Assembly (NCBI RefSeq): GCF_947179165.1
Contig: NC_077245.1
Span: 42,959,286 to 43,023,285 of the forward strand
Direction: 5' to 3'
Source of the DNA: Solanum dulcamara
Lineage: Eukaryota > Streptophyta > Magnoliopsida > Solanales > Solanaceae
DNA length: 64,000 bases
The stretch's first letter is position 1; each line of letters begins with the position of its first letter. Position numbers and translations under genes: made by a program. Positions 58,245 to 64,000 of the stretch are shown here, piece by piece. The notes under the pieces are model-generated. The model was not told where the DNA came from, did no database searches, and saw only the letters and a program-made list of their open reading frames with translations.

Positions 58245-59816
58245 TTTTCAAGCCTTGAGACAAGAAATGAATCTACCCTTCACCAACGAATCACGACCCT
58301 CCCATTCAATAATAGACTCATTAGGAAATTGGAACTTAACTCGACGAGTCCTACAATCTATGGAAGCATAAGATGCATGTAACCAATCCATCCTAAGAAT
58401 GACATCGAAATCTACCATATCAAGCACAATGAGATCACAAGGAATAACTTTATGCAAGATAGATATGAGACAACCCCTATAGACCTTTCTAGCAACAACC
58501 GACTCACCAACAGGGGTAGACACCAAATAAAGCTCTGTTAACATTTCAAGAAATATATCAAACCTATTAGCTAAGAATGGAGTAACAAATGACAAGTTTG
58601 CACCCCATATCTAATCATATATATACATCAAAAGTAAAGACCTTAAACATACCGGTAACAATATTTGGTGCTTCCTCAATCTCTTGCCTCCCATGCAAAG
58701 CATAGAAATGGTTGGTAAGTAGGCCACCTTCTTGAGATTGTTGGCCTTGAGGAGCAAATTGGCCTTGAGGTCTAGCACCACCACCACCTCTATAATCTCG
58801 AGCATGATGACCCAGTTTGCCACACTTGAAGCATGTATTTGACCACGCCAAACACTCTCATTTGTGGGTCCTCCCACACTTCTTATATGGGGGAAAAGCT
58901 TCGGTGCCAATATTATCTCTTGGGACCATTTCATTAGGACCCTTAGCCTTATTGAACTTGGGAGGAGCATTAGTGAAACCTTATCCCATAAACCGTTTCC
59001 CACCTTGACCTTTGCCATTGCTACCATAACCGAACCTTTGAGGGTTGGACCCTCAACCATTTACTCTAGCTTTCTTGAACCCTGTAGACCTCTCCTTCAA
59101 ATATTTGTCTTCGATTTGTTCGACATAAGTCATTAATCGAGAGATGTCCATCTCTTTGACCAACATGTCCATTTTTCACTCCTTAGTCACTGAGCTTGAG
59201 ACGCCGGAAATAAACTTACTCATCCTTGCCCAGGGTCGGAGACCATAAAAGGAGCATACTTGGACAATTTTGTGAACTTGAGGGCATACTCTCTCACACT
59301 CATACTCCCTTAATGGAGGTTGATGAATTCTTAGATTTTGGCCTCCCTAAGCTCCAACGGGAAGAAATGGTCCAAGAAGGCACTTTTGAACTCTTCCTAT
59401 TCTACCGATCCCTTTTCTTCATTCCTCTCAACCATCCATTTCTCATACCACACTCGAGCCATGCCTTTTAGTTGTTAAGTCACTAGTTCGATCTTTTCAT
59501 TTGGTGGCACACCCATGATATCCATAATCCGGTACACCTCATTGATAAACTCTATAGGGTCCTCATCTAGCTTACAACCATCAAACTTGGGCGGATTCAT
59601 TCTTTGAAAATCCTAAATCAGAGAGGCTAAATTCTGCACTTGAGGTGGAACGATACCTTGATTCCCTTGGTGGGCTACATCTTGAGCCACTAATGCGATA
59701 ATGTTGTGGAATTCGGCATGAGTTACCCCTTTCTCATGATGTGGTATATCTGGAACTGGAGGAGCTTGGTCCTTATTGTCCACCCTTACTCTTGGAGGTG
59801 CTCTTCCATGAGGCAT
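58245..59816 (-). pseudogene. Element G gag and protease (broken)
   Basis: The gag start is at about 59816, where an ATG opens 67 codons beginning MPHGRAPPRVRVDN, the usual basic N-terminus. Capsid sequence follows in shifted frames (59480-59060). The zinc knuckle CFKCGKLGHHARDY (in 58851-58615) has Tyr for the last Cys. The protease active site near 58590-58625 is destroyed by a stop and a one-base insertion. The remaining protease, open at 58595-58248, keeps SFVTPFLANRFD and DVILRMDWLHASYASIDCR. Confidence 0.8.
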
Positions 59817-60060
59817 TATCTAAAGAACATAAAATTGGTTGTCAAAAATCCTGGAATCTCAGTTTCAGTTCCATAAAGGGGTAAATATAGTAAGAGGAAA
59901 AACTTAGGAAACTCTAGGGCACGACATGAATTGAAAAAAGTGAAAAACTTTTCTAAACATCCTATAGTTTCCTATTCATAGTTTTGGCGCACTTTACAAC
60001 CATGAAAAAGACCCTATTTGATGCGGTATGGTGGACTCCGAGGAATATTTCAAAACCTCA

Positions 60061-60077
60061 TGCTCTAATACCAAGTT
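60061..60077 (-). other. Primer binding site of element G
   Basis: The minus strand reads TGGTATTAGAGCA, one base (C to T) from the standard initiator-Met site, flush with the LTR end. Confidence 0.8.
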
Positions 60078-61997
60078 TATCACGACCCAGGCCTAGGGCC
60101 TAGAAAGACTTGGCGAGGGCTAAGACATATCCCTAGATCACTCTCAAGATTTAATCAAAAATAAGAAAATTCAACGTAAGAGTCTAACATAACATAAGCT
60201 AGATAAGATAGGAGTGTCATTCCCAGAACATGGGAACTCACCAAAGTGATAGCCTTCAACGATCAACTTAGCCATAGGGAGAAAGGTAAGGAGCGACGCC
60301 GGTCCCTACATGATGATATCATGTAGGCAAAAATATGTGTTTGTACTTTGAATGTACTTAGTATGTGAGTATGCTATTAAATGAAGAACATAAGAGAGAG
60401 ACATGAGTAAGCAATATGCATAAGTGAATGCATGCATTGGACACTATCTACATACTACATTCGGTACTAGGTCAAATCCCAGAGAATAATGTTTGAACAT
60501 CAATATAGCAACTTTAATATTAAAACATCAATTGGTGGAATAGTTCATTAAAACCTTTAGTTTAAAATACCATCGTGACTACCATGCCCTATTTATCAAC
60601 CTACTAATTAACCTTTACTTATAAGAAAATTTGGTCTACAATTAGTGATGGTATTTTAGGTACCATGCTAATTATACCTACCTTTAGGAAAAATGTTCAA
60701 AAGCATTAACGGCATATGGGAATATCATACATGTCATATCATAATCTTAAACATTTTATTTGATTCAATGTGAGGATTTTACTTTCACATTGAAACCTTA
60801 CTTTGGCTAAGAAGCCCATTCATCAAAAAATTATTTCATAAGCATTTACTTCATAACATTCATTGGAGTCAAACTTCATTTCAACTTTACTTTATCATAG
60901 GAACTAGGTGGGTTCATATCAATTAACCTTCAAGTCAATTAAATCAATACTAGCAAGCATGAGAGTGAAGGAATTTATCATTTAAACATCTTAAAACAAC
61001 CAACCAATATAATTTAAAACTACTTCCAAGCCTTCATATAGGGACCTTGATAAATCATCCATTCCATGCAAATAAGAATCAACATAAGTCAATATAGGTA
61101 AGTAAACTTCAAATATTCATAATCTATGCATTTGGAACCATCATGTTAAAGCCCATAAGATATCATCATTTTGTATTGAAATGCTAGGTTGAGAAACATT
61201 TGGACTCCATGGGTGGAAGGACCCATGGATGAAAACCCACATACCTTAGAGAGGAACTTGAAAAAGAATTAGAGAAGTCTTGATGTTAGGTCTTCAATGG
61301 GAAGCTTGAATCCTTGAGTTTGAGGGAAAATTTGTTGGAGATTATTTGAGAGAGAAGAGGATGAAGCTTAGGATTTTGGGGAGGCAAAAGAATGCAGAAA
61401 TGACCCCAAAAGCATCCAAGTTCGTCTATATATGTTCAGGGAATTGTCCAAGTTGCCCTTACTTGAAACTGGAAATTTTTGCTAAATTTTGAACTAACTG
61501 GGAACACGTCCATGCGGAGGTATTCTCCCATAGTTCATTTTTTTTTCCAAAATTAAAATTTGAGCCAAGATTGACCAAGTACGCGGCGCGGACTTGGCAC
61601 GCACCCTTCTGGTTAACAGGACATAATATTTTACTCCGAACTCTAAATAATGCAATCTTGGTGTAGTTGGAAAGAAGACTCAAAGATCTTTAATTTGATA
61701 GATAATGGGACACCTAATTCATTATATACTGAGAGATATGGGTGCTTGAAATTGACCCTATTTTGGACTCATACAAAACTTAGCCGATAGAAATTGTTTG
61801 GATTCGGCTTGATGTTAGAGATCCCTTATAACCCTACACCATGTCTAATACTCCCTAAATACTTAGGAATTGATCCTAACTCATATATACAATTAGGAGT
61901 CATCGAGTTCGTGACAAAAAGGGTTCTCTAAATCCATTTTCCCCTACCTTACCCTAGTATAACACATTCCAATCTTTAAACCATGCCAGACCTCACA
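60078..61997 (-). repeat. 5' LTR of element G, internally deleted
   Basis: 1920 bases. Compared with the 3' LTR it lacks about 200 bases (between matches to 52655 and 52853) and about 275 bases (between matches to 53190 and 53465). The second loss removes the conserved ACCATGCGAGCTATTACA block. Hairpin at 61207-61228 and splice-donor-like GTATGT at 61239-61244 are intact. Confidence 0.9.
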
Positions 61998-62002
61998 CTA
62001 AG
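61998..62002. other. Target site duplication CTAAG, right copy
   Basis: It matches 52628-52632 exactly and rejoins the F LTR sequence (GGGAGAACAT). Confidence 0.95.
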
Positions 62003-64000
62003 GGAGAACATTATAGAATAAGAGTCATTATCAACCTTCAATCATCATGCATTTGTGTCCAAATATACCTCTATTAATAGACTTGGCGGGGGCTAACACA
62101 AATCACTATGTCTCCCTCAATCAAAATAGAATAAAATGCCATAATAGAAGTCTTCATGTTTTACATAACATAATCTAGAATAACAAATATTTTGTCCTGA
62201 AACATGGGAACTCACCACAAGTAACCTTCAAGCTAATCCGAGATAGCCATTTGGAGGGAACTAAGGAAGAACATCGGTCTCTACATGGTGATATCATATA
62301 GGCAAGAGTATGTATTAGTACTTTGAATGTACTAAGTATGTAGGCATGCAGGACAATGAAAAGCATTAAGTCTATATAAGGTAAAGTACATGAGTAAGTG
62401 CATGCAAGAGTAATCAAGTACATAGCATTTTAAACATTCATTTGTGGGAAGATAACTATAACCGACATTAAGACCATGCGAACTATTACATGTAATCCAA
62501 CATAAACTCCTATGTTGGCACAGGGAGACTGCTTCTCGGGTATAACTCTATCAAACTTATTTCATTTCTTTAACTTTAACTTTAGTTAGCCATACGTAAT
62601 TCAACTAGCTTAGCCTATAAGGGATCCTATGTTGGCACATAGTTAATGAAACAAGAGGTTGCTACTAGGATTCCCTTACTGAAACCCACCTCAAGCCTCA
62701 TTTGTTGCTAAGTCAAATCCCACAGAATAATATATAAACATCATAATAACATAAGCATAAGTATAGTTTTAGACATCAAACCATCATTCAGTAGAATAGC
62801 TCCTTGAAACTTGATAATTCAAATGTGAGAATTATCCTCATCACATAGAATCCTTTCTTTTGGACAAGAAGCCTATTCATCAACATTCAATCATTTTTTA
62901 TGAACATTCACATTCGTAGTAAATAAGCCTTTGTAAATATTGGGTTAAAACCCCTTTCAATCAACTCAAACATTTTTAGAAAGTCATGGTAAAACATGGT
63001 GGTTTTTGCCAATTCAACTTCAAATCATTAAAATCAATAAGAGCAATGGAATGTACCAATTTAAATCATACTTGAAATAACCCACCAATTCACTTTAAAA
63101 CGCTTTCATTCCTTTATATAAGGACCTTTTATAAATGAAGAATTTTATGAAATTAAGAGCCAATATAAGTTAGGATAGGTAAACAAACTTCAAATACTCA
63201 ATAATCTATGCATTTGAAAATCATGGTATGAAAGTCCATAAAATTCAAAATTGAAATTGAGCTACTAAGTTAGAAAATACTTGGGCTCCATGGGTGGAAG
63301 AACCCATGAATAAAGACCTACATACCTTGGGCAATAAAGCCCTAATGCAAGCTTCAAAAGGAAGATTTGTTCTTGATGAATCCTAGAATTTGCTTGAGAT
63401 GAAGAAGACCTTGAGAGAAACTTTGGGAATGAAGGGTTTTTGTGAATTTGAGACTTAGTGTGAGAATGAGGGGTTTGGGAAGGTTTAGGGTCATTCGATA
63501 GGGTATATTTAGCCCCAAAATGACCACACATCCATAATAAAACATGGGGAAAGACGAAAATACCCCTCTTTAAAATATGGCTGAAAGGCCCTACGAGTGG
63601 TCCTTACGGATCAAGGATCTTCTAAGACTCGTAAGAAGGACACATCCTATAGGGTTTGAGAAACCCTTGAGGAATGAGTTTCTAAAGTTTTTAATGACCT
63701 GTTCTTATAATTAGTCATCTTGATTGTGAGTCATAGACTCGAGCCATTCTGATAGGTCTGAACAACCTACAATTCTAGGCCTCTAAAGGTTCTTGACGAG
63801 TCATTTCTACGACTTATCTTATCTTCTACGAGTCGTAACATGGACTCGTAGACTTGTTCCTCCCCTTAATCTATTTTAGGACTCATCATAAGCCCTACGA
63901 GTCACTCAATGACTCATAGGAGCTTCTACGACGCATAGGTTGAATCATAGAACTCAAATCTAGTCTGTTCTCTATTTTTTCTCCTTCGTTTTGACTTTTC
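62003..64000 (-). repeat. 5' LTR of element F, outer part, cut by window edge
   Basis: It continues the alignment with 45530-47516. Hairpin at 63289-63308, splice-donor-like GTATGT at 63320-63325. ATG-initiated open frame 63531-63265 parallels the one in the 3' LTR. Sequence ends TTGACTTTTC, 18 bases short of the LTR terminus as judged from the 3' LTR. No other gene. Confidence 0.9.

Larger units (their letters stand above)
52633..61997 (-). mobile_element. Element G: full-length Ty3/Gypsy chromovirus nested in F
   Basis: 9365 bases with canonical ends (TGTCACGACCC at 52633; minus strand TGTGAGGTCTGG at 61997) and a perfect five-base duplication. Minus-strand order: 5' LTR (61997-60078), primer site, gag, protease, RT, RNase H, integrase with chromodomain-like end, polypurine tract, 3' LTR (55022-52633). 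The 5' LTR lacks two segments present in the 3' LTR. LTR divergence of roughly 13 percent in a sampled terminal stretch shows an old insertion. Confidence 0.95.
45365..64000 (-). mobile_element. Element F: Ty3/Gypsy chromovirus with nested element G in its 5' LTR
   Basis: Minus-strand order: 5' LTR (from beyond 64000 to 62003, then 52632-52496 after the nested element), primer site, gag, protease, RT, RNase H, integrase with chromodomain-like end, polypurine tract, 3' LTR (47534-45365). The internal region is 4961 bases. The window ends about 18 bases before the expected outer end of F, judged from the 3' LTR. LTR divergence is high (7 differences in the last 56 compared bases), so F is old. 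Confidence 0.9.

Overview
The window looks like heterochromatic, repeat-saturated nuclear DNA of a flowering plant, most likely Solanaceae (tomato, potato or pepper type). The evidence is AT-rich sequence packed with long-LTR Ty3/Gypsy elements whose integrases end in a chromodomain-like segment (Tekay/Del-type chromoviruses), a plant-type LINE tail, a fragment of endogenous caulimovirid, and two exons of a tropinone-reductase-like gene. I see no intact host gene, no rRNA or tRNA gene, and no CRISPR array. The species call is inference; the element class is read directly from protein motifs.

Layout. 1-248: end of a plus-strand LTR cut by the window edge. 249-8614: element A (minus strand), with its 3' LTR truncated. 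8615-10197: fragment B, an integrase end that uses A's 5' LTR as its own 3' LTR. 10191-10447: exon 1, intron and partial exon 2 of a short-chain dehydrogenase gene fused to B. 11177-22453: element C (minus), flanked by a likely GAAAA duplication; its leader and gag N-terminus are replaced by about 2.8 kb of AT-rich, microsatellite-bearing DNA. 22454-24190: unclassified, LTR-like. 24190-25506: pararetrovirus fragment. 25507-27289: LTR D'. 27290-33533: element D (minus). 33534-43131: element E, the only complete plus-strand element, with mismatched LTRs. About 43215-43985: RTE-type LINE tail. 43986-45364: unclassified. 45365-64000: element F (minus), whose 5' LTR is split by complete element G (52633-61997) with a perfect CTAAG duplication. 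The window stops about 18 bases before the expected end of F.

How the pieces work. Each element once encoded one gag-protease-RT-RNaseH-integrase polyprotein between LTRs, primed from an initiator-Met-tRNA-like site. All copies are broken by stops, frameshifts and lost catalytic residues, so none can move on its own. By LTR comparison C is the youngest (about 6 differences in 175 bases); F and G are much older (roughly 12-13 percent in sampled stretches). Across otherwise divergent subfamilies the LTRs keep a consensus 5' splice-site sequence beside a short hairpin. That module, the broken dehydrogenase gene, the pararetrovirus fragment and the AT-rich replacement in C are the points most worth following up.
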